Shown one piece after another: positions 8,731-17,749 of a stretch of DNA of 64,000 nucleotides; within the stretch, counting starts at the first letter, position 1, and each line of letters starts with the position of its first letter. The translations under genes and the position numbers were made by a program. The stretch is taken from the NCBI GenBank assembly GCA_041572755.1, contig JBFFRY010000001.1, positions 69,620-133,619 of the forward strand, in the 5' to 3' direction. Source of the DNA: JBFELU01 sp041572755 (lineage in GTDB: Bacteria; Actinomycetota; Acidimicrobiia; Spongiisociales; UBA11373). A model generated the notes under the pieces. That model was not told the origin of the DNA. It made no database searches and saw only the letters and a list, made by a program, of their open reading frames with translations.

Positions 8731-9381
8731 GTGCGAATCCACTCGGCGCAGCTGTGGGCGGCGGCAACCAACACCTACGTCGTCGCCGCGGAGACGGGCG
8801 GTGAGGGGGTCATCGTCGACGCACCGCCGGATCCGGGGGCGGTCGCCGAGTTGGTGCGCCAGTCCGGCGTCACCCCGGTGGCGCTGCTGGCCACCCACGG
8901 CCACCTCGATCACGTCGGCGGTGCCGGAGCGGTCGTTGCCCGGTTTGCGATCAGTGCCTACCTCCACCCCGACGACGACTATCTGGCCATGGATCCCGAG
9001 GGCCAGATGCGGATGCTGTTCGGAATGGCGGTGCCCGGTGACTACGCCCCCCCGGAGCGGTACGAGGCGCTCGCCGACGAGCAGCGTCTCGGGCTGGCAG
9101 GGCTCGACATCGAGGTGCTTCACACCCCGGGGCATACCCCGGGCCACTGCTGCTTCTGGGTGCCGGCCGAAGGGGTGCTGTTCAGCGGCGATCAGCTGTT
9201 CGCCGGGTCGATCGGACGCACCGATCTCCCCGGCGGCGACTTCGAGACCCTGATGCGCTCGATGGAACGCCGCATCGTCGGGTTGCCCCCCTCCAGCGAC
9301 GTCTTTCCCGGCCACGGACCGGCCACTACCATCGCTCGAGAGCTGGCGGCCAATCCCTTCCTCCAGGTGTTCCGAGAATGA
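8731..9381 (+). CDS. MBL-fold metallo-hydrolase (glyoxalase II-like)
   Basis: 216-residue metallo-beta-lactamase-fold hydrolase. The metal motif THGHLDH lies near residues 54-60, followed by HTPGHTPGH near 131, GDQLF near 153 and FPGHG near 193: a complete dinuclear zinc site of the glyoxalase II type. The substrate cannot be told from sequence; a hydrolase acting on a thioester is the usual guess. The GTG start fits the leaderless promoter. The stop overlaps hisS as ATGA, so the two are co-translated, an arrangement also seen between relA and hisS in other actinobacteria. Confidence 0.88.
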   Translation: MRIHSAQLWAAATNTYVVAAETGGEGVIVDAPPDPGAVAELVRQSGVTPVALLATHGHLDHVGGAGAVVARFAISAYLHPDDDYLAMDPEGQMRMLFGMAVPGDYAPPERYEALADEQRLGLAGLDIEVLHTPGHTPGHCCFWVPAEGVLFSGDQLFAGSIGRTDLPGGDFETLMRSMERRIVGLPPSSDVFPGHGPATTIARELAANPFLQVFRE

Positions 9382-10604
9382 TCCCCCGCGCCCCCAAAGG
9401 CACCGACGACATCCTCCCTCCCGCCTCGCGGAGATGGCGGGAACTGCTGCGCGTCTTCGACGAGATGGCCGAGCAGTGGGGGTACGGACTCACCCTCACC
9501 CCCATCTTCGAGGCCACCGAGCTGTTCGCCAGAGGCGTCGGGGAAGAGACCGAGGTCGTCGAGAAGCAGATGTACACCTTCGTGGACAAGGGCGACCGTT
9601 CGCTCACCCTGCGCCCCGAAGCCACCGCCTCGGTGGTGCGGGCCTACCTGCAGGCGGGGGGCCAGGGGGTCTTCAAGGCCGCCTACGCCGGTCCGATGTT
9701 CCGCTACGAGCAGCCGCAGGCGGGCCGCCGTCGCCAGTTCTTCCAGGTGGGAGTCGAATACCTGGCCGAGCCCTCGCCCGATGCCGACGTCGAGGTGATC
9801 GACTTCGGGTACCGCCTCCTCGAACGCGTCGGCGTCACCGGGGTGACCGTACTCCTCAACTCGATCGGCGACCCGGCGGATCGAGCCGCCTACCGGGATC
9901 GGCTCACCGGGTTTCTCGAGGAGCGCATCGGCCGACTCTCCGATGACGCCCGGCGTCGGGTCGCGACGAATCCACTGAGAGTCCTCGACAGCAAGGCCGA
10001 CGCCGACGTCGTCGCCGACGCCCCGGCCCCGCTCGATCATCTCGGTGAGCCGGCCGCCGCCCACTTCGCTGCGGTACGCGGCGGGCTGGAGCGACGCGGC
10101 ATCGCCTCTGAGATCGCCCCCCGCCTGGTGCGGGGCCTCGACTACTACAACCGAACGGTGTTCGAGTACGTGGCCGCCTCCTACGACGCCGCCCAGGACT
10201 CCCTCGGAGGAGGGGGTCGCTACGACCCGCTCGCCGAGATCATCGGCGGCAAGGCGGTGCCGGGTGTCGGCCTGGCGATGGGTGTCGATCGAATCACCGG
10301 CGCCATGCCGGAGGTCGGCGGCGAGGACCTCGACGTCTTCGTGGCGGTCGCCGTCGAGGCCCGCCGCACCGAGGCACTGGACCTGGTGGCCTCGTTGCGG
10401 GCCGCCGGGGTGCGGGCCGACCTCGATCTCGGGGGCCGGTCGTTGCGCGCCCAGTTCAAAGCGGCCGATCGTCGCCGGGCCAGAGCCGTGGCGGTGGTCG
10501 GAGAGGAGTTGACCGAGGGCCGAGTGACCGTCCGCCGTTTGGCAGGCGGCGATGACGAGCAGATTCCCATCGAGGAGGTGGCGGCATGGGTCACGAGCCC
10601 CTGA
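9378..10604 (+). CDS. hisS: Histidyl-tRNA synthetase
   Basis: Class II synthetase of 408 residues that charges tRNA-His. Visible: PKGTDDILP at the N-terminus, motif 2 region MFRYEQPQAGRRRQFFQ near residue 115, the histidine A loop LVRGLDYYNRTVFEY near 250, GGGGRYD near 275, and motif 3 GVGLAMGVDRI near 295. The C-terminal anticodon-binding domain (about 315-405) ends normally. It starts on the ATGA overlap with the MBL gene and overlaps aspS by 19 bases. Confidence 0.96.
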   Translation: MIPRAPKGTDDILPPASRRWRELLRVFDEMAEQWGYGLTLTPIFEATELFARGVGEETEVVEKQMYTFVDKGDRSLTLRPEATASVVRAYLQAGGQGVFKAAYAGPMFRYEQPQAGRRRQFFQVGVEYLAEPSPDADVEVIDFGYRLLERVGVTGVTVLLNSIGDPADRAAYRDRLTGFLEERIGRLSDDARRRVATNPLRVLDSKADADVVADAPAPLDHLGEPAAAHFAAVRGGLERRGIASEIAPRLVRGLDYYNRTVFEYVAASYDAAQDSLGGGGRYDPLAEIIGGKAVPGVGLAMGVDRITGAMPEVGGEDLDVFVAVAVEARRTEALDLVASLRAAGVRADLDLGGRSLRAQFKAADRRRARAVAVVGEELTEGRVTVRRLAGGDDEQIPIEEVAAWVTSP

Positions 10605-12379
10605 GGACCGACGCGGCCGGAGGGTTGCGGGCCGCCGACGTCGGGCAGTCCGTCCGGCTCGCCGGCTGGGTCAACACCCGCCGCGACCACGGAGGCGTGG
10701 TCTTCGTGGACCTTCGGGACGCCAGCGGCGTCGCCCAGGTGGTCGTTCGGCCCGACGAGGCTCCGGGGCTCGAAGAGGTGGCACATCGGTTGCGCGATGA
10801 ATACTGCATCACCGTCTCCGGCACCGTGCGGCAACGGGACCCCGACAACGTCAACCCCGAGATGGCCACCGGAGAGATCGAGGTCGTGGCCTCCGAAATC
10901 ACGCTGCTCAGCGCATCGGCGCCGTTGCCCTTCCAGATCGACGATCGGGCCGAGGTCGACGAAGTGCGCCGGCTCGCCTATCGCTACCTCGACCTGCGGC
11001 GCCCCCGGATGACCGCCAACCTCCGGGCCAGGTCCCGCGCAGTCACCGCCATGCGGCGGTCGATGGAGTCCCAGGGTTTCCTGGAGATCGAAACCCCCAC
11101 CCTCATCAAGTCCACGCCGGAAGGAGCCAGGGATTTCCTGGTGCCCAGCCGCCTCCGCCAGGGATCGTTCTACGCCCTGCCCCAATCGCCCCAGCTCTTC
11201 AAGCAGCTGCTGATGGTGGCCGGTGTGGAGCGCTACTACCAGATCGCCCGCTGCTACCGAGATGAGGACTTCCGGGCCGATCGCCAGGTCGAGTTCACCC
11301 AGTTGGATCTGGAGGGCGCCTTCTGGGATCAGGACGACGTGTTCGCGGCGCTCGAGGACGTGATGGCCACGGTGGTTCGAGAGCTGAAGGGCATCGAGAT
11401 CCCGGTCCCATTTCCCCGCCTCACCTACGCCGAGGCCATGGCCTCCTACGGCACCGACAAGCCCGACGTGCGCTTCGGCATGGAGTTCGCCGACCTCGGC
11501 GAGGTCCTCGCCGAAACCGAGTTCCGGGCCATCGCCGGGGTGCTGGCAGAAGGCGGGGTCGTGCGCGGGTTCAATGCGGGCGATCAGAGCCTGTCGCGAG
11601 CCGGGCTCGACGCACTCGTCGAGCGGGCCGGGGAGTCGGGGGCCAAGGGCCTGGTCTGGGCGGTGACCGAGGAGGATGGGTCGCTGCGGTCCCCGGTCGC
11701 CAAGTTCCTCTCCGAAGCCGAGATCGCCGGGATCGGTGCGACACTCACCTCCACACCGGGCGACCTGCTCCTGGTGGTGGCCGACCGGGCCCCGGTCGTC
11801 GCCAGGGTGCTCGACGATCTCCGGCGTCACCTCGGTCAGCCGGAGGGTCACGACGAGCTGCGGTTCCTGTGGGTGACCGACTTCCCGGTCTTCGAGAAGA
11901 TGCCCGACGGGCGCCTCGCTCCGGCCCACCATCCCTTCACCGCGCCGGTGGACATCACCGAGATGGAGGAGAGCCCCGAGACCGCCGTGTCCAAGGCCTA
12001 CGACCTGGTTCTCAACGGCGCCGAACTCGGCTCGGGGAGCGTCCGGATCCACGACTCCGACACCCAGCGCCGGGTCTTCTCCGTGCTCGGCATCAGCGAC
12101 GAAGAGGCGGAGCAGCGATTCGGGTGGTTCCTTCGGGCGCTTCGATACGGGACGCCGCCGCATGCCGGCTTTGCGGTCGGGATCGATCGGCTCGTCTCGA
12201 TTCTCCAGAACGAGCCCAACATCCGCGAGGTGATCCCGTTCCCCAAGACTCAGACCGGCACCGATCCACTCACCGAGTCACCGACGCCGGTGGGGGACGA
12301 TCAGTTGCGTGAGCTGGGCCTCGATCTGCGTCCCGAGGTGCGTGCCGCACTCGAGGAGGATCGCGGCTCGGAGGGATGA
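10586..12379 (+). CDS. aspS: Aspartyl-tRNA synthetase, possibly non-discriminating
   Basis: 597-residue bacterial-type AspRS. Order: OB-fold anticodon domain (1-110), catalytic core with YRYLDLRRP near 132 and RCYRDEDFRADRQ near 220, the bacterial GAD insertion (about 300-420), and motif 3 GFAVGIDRL near 535. The anticodon loop reads RRDHGG, with His35 where discriminating enzymes of the E. coli type carry Leu. From the Pseudomonas enzyme, His here goes with charging of both tRNA-Asp and tRNA-Asn, the latter corrected by GatCAB. Only one of the two diagnostic positions clearly fits, so this is a hint. Confidence 0.95.
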   Translation: MGHEPLRTDAAGGLRAADVGQSVRLAGWVNTRRDHGGVVFVDLRDASGVAQVVVRPDEAPGLEEVAHRLRDEYCITVSGTVRQRDPDNVNPEMATGEIEVVASEITLLSASAPLPFQIDDRAEVDEVRRLAYRYLDLRRPRMTANLRARSRAVTAMRRSMESQGFLEIETPTLIKSTPEGARDFLVPSRLRQGSFYALPQSPQLFKQLLMVAGVERYYQIARCYRDEDFRADRQVEFTQLDLEGAFWDQDDVFAALEDVMATVVRELKGIEIPVPFPRLTYAEAMASYGTDKPDVRFGMEFADLGEVLAETEFRAIAGVLAEGGVVRGFNAGDQSLSRAGLDALVERAGESGAKGLVWAVTEEDGSLRSPVAKFLSEAEIAGIGATLTSTPGDLLLVVADRAPVVARVLDDLRRHLGQPEGHDELRFLWVTDFPVFEKMPDGRLAPAHHPFTAPVDITEMEESPETAVSKAYDLVLNGAELGSGSVRIHDSDTQRRVFSVLGISDEEAEQRFGWFLRALRYGTPPHAGFAVGIDRLVSILQNEPNIREVIPFPKTQTGTDPLTESPTPVGDDQLRELGLDLRPEVRAALEEDRGSEG

Positions 12380-13719
12380 TGGACGACCTGTTCGCCGCGG
12401 AGCGGGAGGCCCGACGGAGGACTGCCGAGCCCCTCGCCGCTCGCATGCGGCCCGCCTCACTGTCGGAAGTCGTCGGACAGCCCCATCTCGTTGCTCCCGG
12501 CTCGGCTTTCGCTTCGATGGTGGCCGCCGGCCGGCCGGTCTCGATGATCCTCTGGGGTCCTCCGGGCACCGGAAAGACCACCCTGGCCAGATTGGTGGCC
12601 AGCGAGACCGATGCCGCCTTCGAGGCGCTGTCGGCCACCTCCGCCGGCGTCAAGGACGTGCGGGCGGTGCTGGCGGCGGCGACCCGACGCCTCGAGGAGG
12701 ACGAACGGCGGACGGTGCTCTTCCTCGATGAGATCCACCGATTCACCAAGGCACAGCAGGACGCCCTGCTCCCCGGGGTGGAGACGGGGATCGTGATCCT
12801 GGTGGGGGCCACCACCGAAAACCCGTTCTTCGAGGTGAATTCGCCGCTGATCAGCCGCAGCAGCCTCTTCCGTCTCGAAGCGCTCTCGCCCGAGGCGGTG
12901 GCCGTGCTCATCGAGCGGGCGATGGGCGACGTCGATCGCGGGCTGGGGGATTCCGGTCTGCGGCTCGACCCCGAGGCTGCGGCGGTGCTGGCCGCCCGCA
13001 CCGGCGGGGACGCCCGGCTCGCCTACAACGCGCTGGAGCTGGCCGCCCTCATCACCGAGGGTCGGGGCGACGCCACCATCGACCTGCCCACGATCGAGGA
13101 GGCCCTGCAGCGGCGCATCATTCGCTACGACAAGAAGGGCGACCAGCACTACGACGTGATCTCGGCATTCATCAAGAGTGTCCGGGGCTCGGATCCGGAT
13201 GCCGCCGCCTATTGGCTGCAGCTGATGATCGATGCCGGGGAGGACCCCGAATTCATCGCCCGCCGCATGGTCATACTGGCTTCCGAGGACATCGGGCTGG
13301 CCGACTCGAAGGCGCTGGCGGTCGCCGTCGACGCCGCCCGGGCGCTGGCCTACGTGGGGCTTCCAGAGGCTGCGTATGCCCTGCACCACGCCGCCCTCTA
13401 TCTGGCGGCCGCCCCCAAGTCGAACTCGGTGATGCGCACCATCGGGGCCGCCCGCCAAGCCGTCGAGGAGACTCCCGACGCCGTGGTGCCGCCCCATCTC
13501 CGCTCCGGCGGCTACGGCGGTGCCGAGGCGCTGGGCCACGGAGAGGGCTACCGCTATCCCCACGACCATCCCGACGCGGTGGTGCCGCAGCAGTACCTCC
13601 CCGACGCCGCCGCCGACCGGACCCTGTTTCGGCCGGGCTCCCAGGGAGAGGAAGCCGAACTGGCGGAGCGCCTGGGGGAGATCGATCGACGGATGGGGCG
13701 ACCCCCGCGCCGGGAGTGA
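12376..13719 (+). CDS. rarA: Replication-associated recombination AAA+ ATPase RarA
   Basis: 447-residue RarA/MgsA/WRNIP1 family clamp-loader-like ATPase acting at stalled replication forks. Walker A GPPGTGKTT near residue 61, Walker B FLDEIHRF near 116, sensor 1 ATTENPFFEVN near 141, sensor 2 GGDARLAYNALE near 213, then the conserved RarA C-terminal region (YDKKGDQHYDVISAFIKS, YPHDHPDA...QQYLPD). Length is normal. ATG 12376 overlaps the aspS stop; a second ATG follows immediately. The 99-base gap after it, facing a convergent gene, shows no clear terminator. Confidence 0.94.
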   Translation: MMDDLFAAEREARRRTAEPLAARMRPASLSEVVGQPHLVAPGSAFASMVAAGRPVSMILWGPPGTGKTTLARLVASETDAAFEALSATSAGVKDVRAVLAAATRRLEEDERRTVLFLDEIHRFTKAQQDALLPGVETGIVILVGATTENPFFEVNSPLISRSSLFRLEALSPEAVAVLIERAMGDVDRGLGDSGLRLDPEAAAVLAARTGGDARLAYNALELAALITEGRGDATIDLPTIEEALQRRIIRYDKKGDQHYDVISAFIKSVRGSDPDAAAYWLQLMIDAGEDPEFIARRMVILASEDIGLADSKALAVAVDAARALAYVGLPEAAYALHHAALYLAAAPKSNSVMRTIGAARQAVEETPDAVVPPHLRSGGYGGAEALGHGEGYRYPHDHPDAVVPQQYLPDAAADRTLFRPGSQGEEAELAERLGEIDRRMGRPPRRE

Positions 13720-13818
13720 GCGTCGAGTCCTCTCTCCCGGATCGCGAGCACTCGAACCGAAGACGGAGTCTCCGGGCGGTCCCCTCTCGTTGGATGTCGC
13801 GGACCGGCCGCGTTCCAC

Positions 13819-14382
13819 CTACTCGGTGTCGTAGCGGATTCCGGACCAGTAGTGATCGGCGATCTTCAGGGTGCCGCCTTCATCGACGATCACGTAGGTT
13901 GCCATTCCTTCCCGATGGTCAAAGAGGAACCCCTTGGGCTTGACCCAGTTCTCGCGGACTGAGACCATCCAGGGGTTCTCGCCGGTGACCAACGCCTCAC
14001 CCGGTTGTTCGACCTCCCACTCGAACGTGAACGTCAGGCGGACCACATGCATGGCGGCGCCGCTCACGTTGTCATCCAGCACGGTGCCGTCCGGACCCGT
14101 GATGAAGACGTGCTCGCTTAACAGGTAGTCCTCGGTGACGGCTTCCCGAAATGCGGCCTCATCGCGTGCCATGATCGCGTTGAGATAGTCGTCGATTACT
14201 TGGGCGATCTCGTCGCTCATCGCGGTGGTGGACTCTCTCGTCTGATCGTAGAGAACCCAGCCGCCGAGTCCGCCTGCGATGACCACCAGGATCACGACGA
14301 GAGTGATCAGGAATCGGTTTCCCCGACTGTTCCGACTTGCCGGTCTGGTATCCGAGCGTTCCGCATCTGCCATATCAGCCAT
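13819..14382 (-). CDS. Membrane-anchored NTF2/SnoaL-like protein of unknown function
   Basis: 187-residue protein, the only reverse-strand gene in the first 44 kb. A basic Ser/Arg-rich tail (1-24) precedes a single transmembrane helix (about 25-46, LITLVVILVVIAGGLGGWVL). The outer part (DEIAQVIDDYLNAIMARDEAAFREAVTEDY, later WMVSVRENWVKPKG and ADHYWSGIRYD) has the shape of an NTF2/SnoaL-like cone-fold domain. No catalytic residues can be assigned. The strong ribosome site GGAGGAG sits 5-6 bases before the ATG. It interrupts an otherwise collinear housekeeping stretch, so it may be lineage-specific. Confidence 0.72.
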   Translation of the reverse strand: MADMADAERSDTRPASRNSRGNRFLITLVVILVVIAGGLGGWVLYDQTRESTTAMSDEIAQVIDDYLNAIMARDEAAFREAVTEDYLLSEHVFITGPDGTVLDDNVSGAAMHVVRLTFTFEWEVEQPGEALVTGENPWMVSVRENWVKPKGFLFDHREGMATYVIVDEGGTLKIADHYWSGIRYDTE

Positions 14383-14657
14383 GGTTTCTCCTCCCCCCGT
14401 CCGATGGAATCATGGTTTCCATAGATCCGCCGCAGCATCTAGGGGCGAACGTCCCACTTCACTCGGCAGGAATCGGCGGCCCGCATCGGCCTCCAGGGAA
14501 GACGGTGCCCCGGCCGGGCCTTCAGGGAACACCCCCGAGGCCTGTTGCCGAGGACTCCACGGGCCCCGCACCGAAGCCGGGATCGGGGCGGGGTCCTGCG
14601 TGCCGCCGGGAGATGATCGGGGCGACCCCCACGTGGGGAGTGAGTACCCTGTCGCCC
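14383..14657. other. 275-base intergenic region before alaS
   Basis: Divergent gap between the NTF2-like gene and alaS. It contains a CCCC-ACGT-GGGG inverted repeat near 14625-14637 and the alaS -10 element. I searched by eye for a T-box leader (specifier loop, TGGNACC-type bulge, terminator) and saw none. Confidence 0.4.
14645..14650 (+). promoter_or_regulatory. -10 element TACCCT of alaS
   Basis: TACCCT ends 7 bases before GTG 14658; the predicted transcript begins at 14657-14658, consistent with a leaderless alaS mRNA starting at that GTG. Confidence 0.5.
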
Positions 14658-17330
14658 GTGCCGCAGCCCATGGTGATCCCTCAGGAGGCCCTGACCGGAG
14701 CCGAGATCCGGCGCGCCTTTCTCACCTTCTTCAAGGAACGGAGCCACACGCTGGTACCGAGCGCATCGCTGATCCCGGTGGATCCGACGCTCCTGCTCAC
14801 CAACGCCGGGATGGTGCCGTTCAAGCCCTACTTCCTCGGCGAGGAACCGCCGCCCTATCCCCGGGCCGCCACGTCGCAGAAGTGCGTCCGCACCATCGAC
14901 ATCGACATCGTCGGCACCACGTCGCGCCACCTCACTTTCTTCGAGATGCTGGGGAATTTCTCATTCGGCGACTACTTCAAGGAGCGGGCCATCCCGCTGT
15001 CCTACGAGTTCGTCACCGAAGACCTGGGTCTCGATCCGGAAACCCTGTGGTACACGATCTACGAGGACGACGACGAAGCCGCCGAGATCTGGATCGACGG
15101 GGTCGGCGTGCCGGCCGATCGGGTGCAGCGGGGCGGCATCGAGGACGGAACCTTCTGGCAGATGGGGGTCCCCGGACCCTGCGGCCCTTCTTCGGAGATC
15201 TTCGTCGACCGCGGCCCCGACTACGGACCAGACGGAGGGCCGATCACAACCGGCGAAGCGGGCGAGCACCGCTTCGTCGAGATCTGGAACCTGGTGCTCA
15301 TGCAGAACATCCAGGATGAGCCGTATCACGTGATCGGGGATCTCCCGGCCCCCAGCATCGACACCGGGATGGGTCTCGAACGAGTCGCCATGATCCTCCA
15401 GGACGTCGAGTCGGTCTTCGATTGCGACCTGATCCGGCCGGTGCTGGCCGCCGGCGAGGCGGTCACCGGTACCCGGTACCGCGACAGCGAGCGGGGGGAC
15501 GTGGCTCTGCGGATCCTCGCCGACCACGGCCGAGCCATGACCTTCCTGATCAGCGACGGTGTCGTTCCCTCCAACGAGGGGCGGGGCTATGTGCTGCGCC
15601 GCCTGATCCGGCGGGCCGTGCGCCACGCCTGGACCCTGGGATCGAGAGAGCTGGCGACGCCCCGGGTCATCGAAGCCACGATCGAGACGATGGGCGACGC
15701 CTATCCGGCGATCGTCGACGGCCGCGACGGCATCATCGAGATGGCCTCGCGTGAAGAGGAGCGGTTCCGGCGCACCCTCGACGCCGGATACCGGCTCATC
15801 GACGTCGAGCTCGACGAGATCGGCGAGGGCTCGGACCTCTCGGGGGAGGTGGCGTTCCGCCTCCACGACACCTACGGCTTCCCGATCGAGCTGACCGAGG
15901 AGATCGCCGCCGAACGGGAATTGGGCGTGGATCGAGCCGGGTTCGATCGTGCCATGGCCGAGCAGCGCGACCGGGCCCGAGCGGCTCGCAAGGCCACCGT
16001 CGACGCCGAGGCGGCCCCCGCCTACCGCAAGCTGTTCGATGAGGTGGGCCCCACCGAGTTCGTGGGGTACGACCATGTCGACGGCCGGGGCCGGATTCTC
16101 AGCATGCTGCGAGAGGGCGAGCCGGTCGCTGAGGCCTCGGAGGGCGAGGAGATCGAGGTGTACTTCGATCGAACCCCGTTCTACGCCGAGTCCGGTGGGC
16201 AGGTGGGTGACACCGGGGCGGTGGCCACGGAAACCGGTTCGCTGCGAGTCAACGACACCCAGTTCCCGGTGCAGGCTCTTCACGGCCACCGGGCCACCGT
16301 CACATCGGGGACCGTGAAGACCGGCCAGGATGCCACGCTCTCCGTGGATGCCGGGCGCCGTGAACGCATCCGCAAGTCCCACACCGGCACCCACCTGCTG
16401 CACTGGGCGCTCCGCGAAGTGCTCGGCTCGCACGTGCAGCAGGCCGGGTCGCTGGTGACCGACGGGCGGCTCCGCTTCGACTTCAGCCACTACGCCGCGG
16501 TCGACGCCGATGCCCTCGAGGAGGTCGAGCGAACCGCCAACGAGCGGGTGATCGAGAACGCCCGGGTCAGAGCCTTCGAGATCGACCGCCACGAGGCCGA
16601 GGAGATGGGGGCACTGGCGTTCTTCGGTGACAAGTACGGCGATCGCGTTCGTGTGGTCGAGGCCGGGGCCTATTCGCGAGAGCTCTGCGGCGGCACCCAC
16701 GTTCCCACGACCGGCCAGGTCGGCCCGCTCGTGGTGGTGGGGGAGTCGTCGATCGGCTCGAACCTGCGGCGGATCGAGGCGTACACCGGATCGCAGGCCT
16801 ATGGCTATGTCGCCGAGCTTCGGGCTCTGCTGCGGTCGACGGCTGATGCCCTGCGGTCCCGCCCCGAACACGTCGCCGAAGCGGCGGCCGCCCTGGCAGA
16901 GAGGGCCCGGCGTCAGGAGGATCGGATCGAGGCCTTCGAGGCACAGAGCCGGTCGGGGATCGCTGCCGAGCTGCTGGAAGGTGCCGAGGAGGTCGAGGGG
17001 GCGCGATTGGTGGTGGCGAGCCGGACCGGACTCCCGCCCGATGAGCTGCGAACGCTGGCGATGCAGGTCCGCGACGGGCTCGGCTCGGGGGTCGCCGTGC
17101 TGGGCGCCGAGCGGGAAGGCAAAGCCGGTCTCGTCGCGGTGGTGACGGCGGATTTGGTCGGAGCCGGGCTGTCGGCCGGGGAGCTGATTCGCGGGCCGGC
17201 GTCGATCGTCGGCGGAGGAGGCAGCAAGGACCCCGATCTGGCACAGGCCGGTGGACCCCAAGGTGGCCGCCTCCAGGACGCGCTCGAGGAGGCACGCCGC
17301 CTCGTGGTGGCGGCGCTGCAGGAGCGCTGA
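14658..17330 (+). CDS. alaS: Alanyl-tRNA synthetase
   Basis: About 890-residue AlaRS. Catalytic domain with LTNAGMVPFKPYFLG and RHLTFFEMLGNFSFGDYFKE, motif 3 region DTGMGLERV, editing-domain zinc ligands in HTGTHLLHWALREVLG and CGGTH, and a C-terminal dimerisation domain ending GGGGSKDPDLAQAGG. Start: GTG 14658 is preferred because the -10 element places the transcript start there; ATG 14670, four codons later, is the alternative. Residues further upstream in the open frame are unlike AlaRS. It is first gene of alaS-ruvX-mltG-aroE and overlaps ruvX as TGATG. Confidence 0.95.
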   Translation: MPQPMVIPQEALTGAEIRRAFLTFFKERSHTLVPSASLIPVDPTLLLTNAGMVPFKPYFLGEEPPPYPRAATSQKCVRTIDIDIVGTTSRHLTFFEMLGNFSFGDYFKERAIPLSYEFVTEDLGLDPETLWYTIYEDDDEAAEIWIDGVGVPADRVQRGGIEDGTFWQMGVPGPCGPSSEIFVDRGPDYGPDGGPITTGEAGEHRFVEIWNLVLMQNIQDEPYHVIGDLPAPSIDTGMGLERVAMILQDVESVFDCDLIRPVLAAGEAVTGTRYRDSERGDVALRILADHGRAMTFLISDGVVPSNEGRGYVLRRLIRRAVRHAWTLGSRELATPRVIEATIETMGDAYPAIVDGRDGIIEMASREEERFRRTLDAGYRLIDVELDEIGEGSDLSGEVAFRLHDTYGFPIELTEEIAAERELGVDRAGFDRAMAEQRDRARAARKATVDAEAAPAYRKLFDEVGPTEFVGYDHVDGRGRILSMLREGEPVAEASEGEEIEVYFDRTPFYAESGGQVGDTGAVATETGSLRVNDTQFPVQALHGHRATVTSGTVKTGQDATLSVDAGRRERIRKSHTGTHLLHWALREVLGSHVQQAGSLVTDGRLRFDFSHYAAVDADALEEVERTANERVIENARVRAFEIDRHEAEEMGALAFFGDKYGDRVRVVEAGAYSRELCGGTHVPTTGQVGPLVVVGESSIGSNLRRIEAYTGSQAYGYVAELRALLRSTADALRSRPEHVAEAAAALAERARRQEDRIEAFEAQSRSGIAAELLEGAEEVEGARLVVASRTGLPPDELRTLAMQVRDGLGSGVAVLGAEREGKAGLVAVVTADLVGAGLSAGELIRGPASIVGGGGSKDPDLAQAGGPQGGRLQDALEEARRLVVAALQER

Positions 17331-17749
17331 TGGGGCGCATCCTGGCCCTCGACCCGGGGACCAAGCGGGTGGGGGTGGCCGTGAGTGATCCTCTCCACCT
17401 CACCGCCCAGCCTCATGGAGCGCTCGATGCGACTGCCGAGGATCTCGATGTCGGCCTCAAGGAAATGGTGGAGGAACTGGACGTCGAGAGGATCGTGGTC
17501 GGGTTGCCCGTCGGATTGTCGGGCGAGGAGGGAGCCGCCGCCCGAGCCGCCCGGGCCTTTGCGGCGCGGGTCGCAGCAGCCACCGGCCTGCCGGTCGAAC
17601 TGCACGATGAGCGTTTCAGCACGACGACCGCCGAGCGAGCTCTCCTCGAGGCCGGGATGCGTCGGCGGCGGCGCCGTGAGACCAGGGACCGGGTTGCGGC
17701 AGCCGTGTTTCTCCAGGCCTACCTGGATGCGGGGAAGCGCCCTTCATGA
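17330..17749 (+). CDS. ruvX: YqgF-family Holliday junction resolvase / pre-16S rRNA nuclease
   Basis: 139-residue RNase H-fold nuclease. LALDPGTKRVGVAVSD (catalytic Asp near residue 7), IVVGLPVGLSG near 57, LHDERFSTTTAE near 88 and a final DRVAAAVFLQAYLD are the standard YqgF elements. In E. coli the family member matures the 16S rRNA 5' end; resolvase activity is the older assignment. It follows alaS with one-base overlap and overlaps mltG as ATGA. Confidence 0.93.
   Translation: MGRILALDPGTKRVGVAVSDPLHLTAQPHGALDATAEDLDVGLKEMVEELDVERIVVGLPVGLSGEEGAAARAARAFAARVAAATGLPVELHDERFSTTTAERALLEAGMRRRRRRETRDRVAAAVFLQAYLDAGKRPS

Noticed and set aside
14383..14657. T-box leader for alaS
   Set aside because: No specifier-loop structure, T-box sequence or terminator/antiterminator pair recognised; the -10 element lies too close to the start for any leader.
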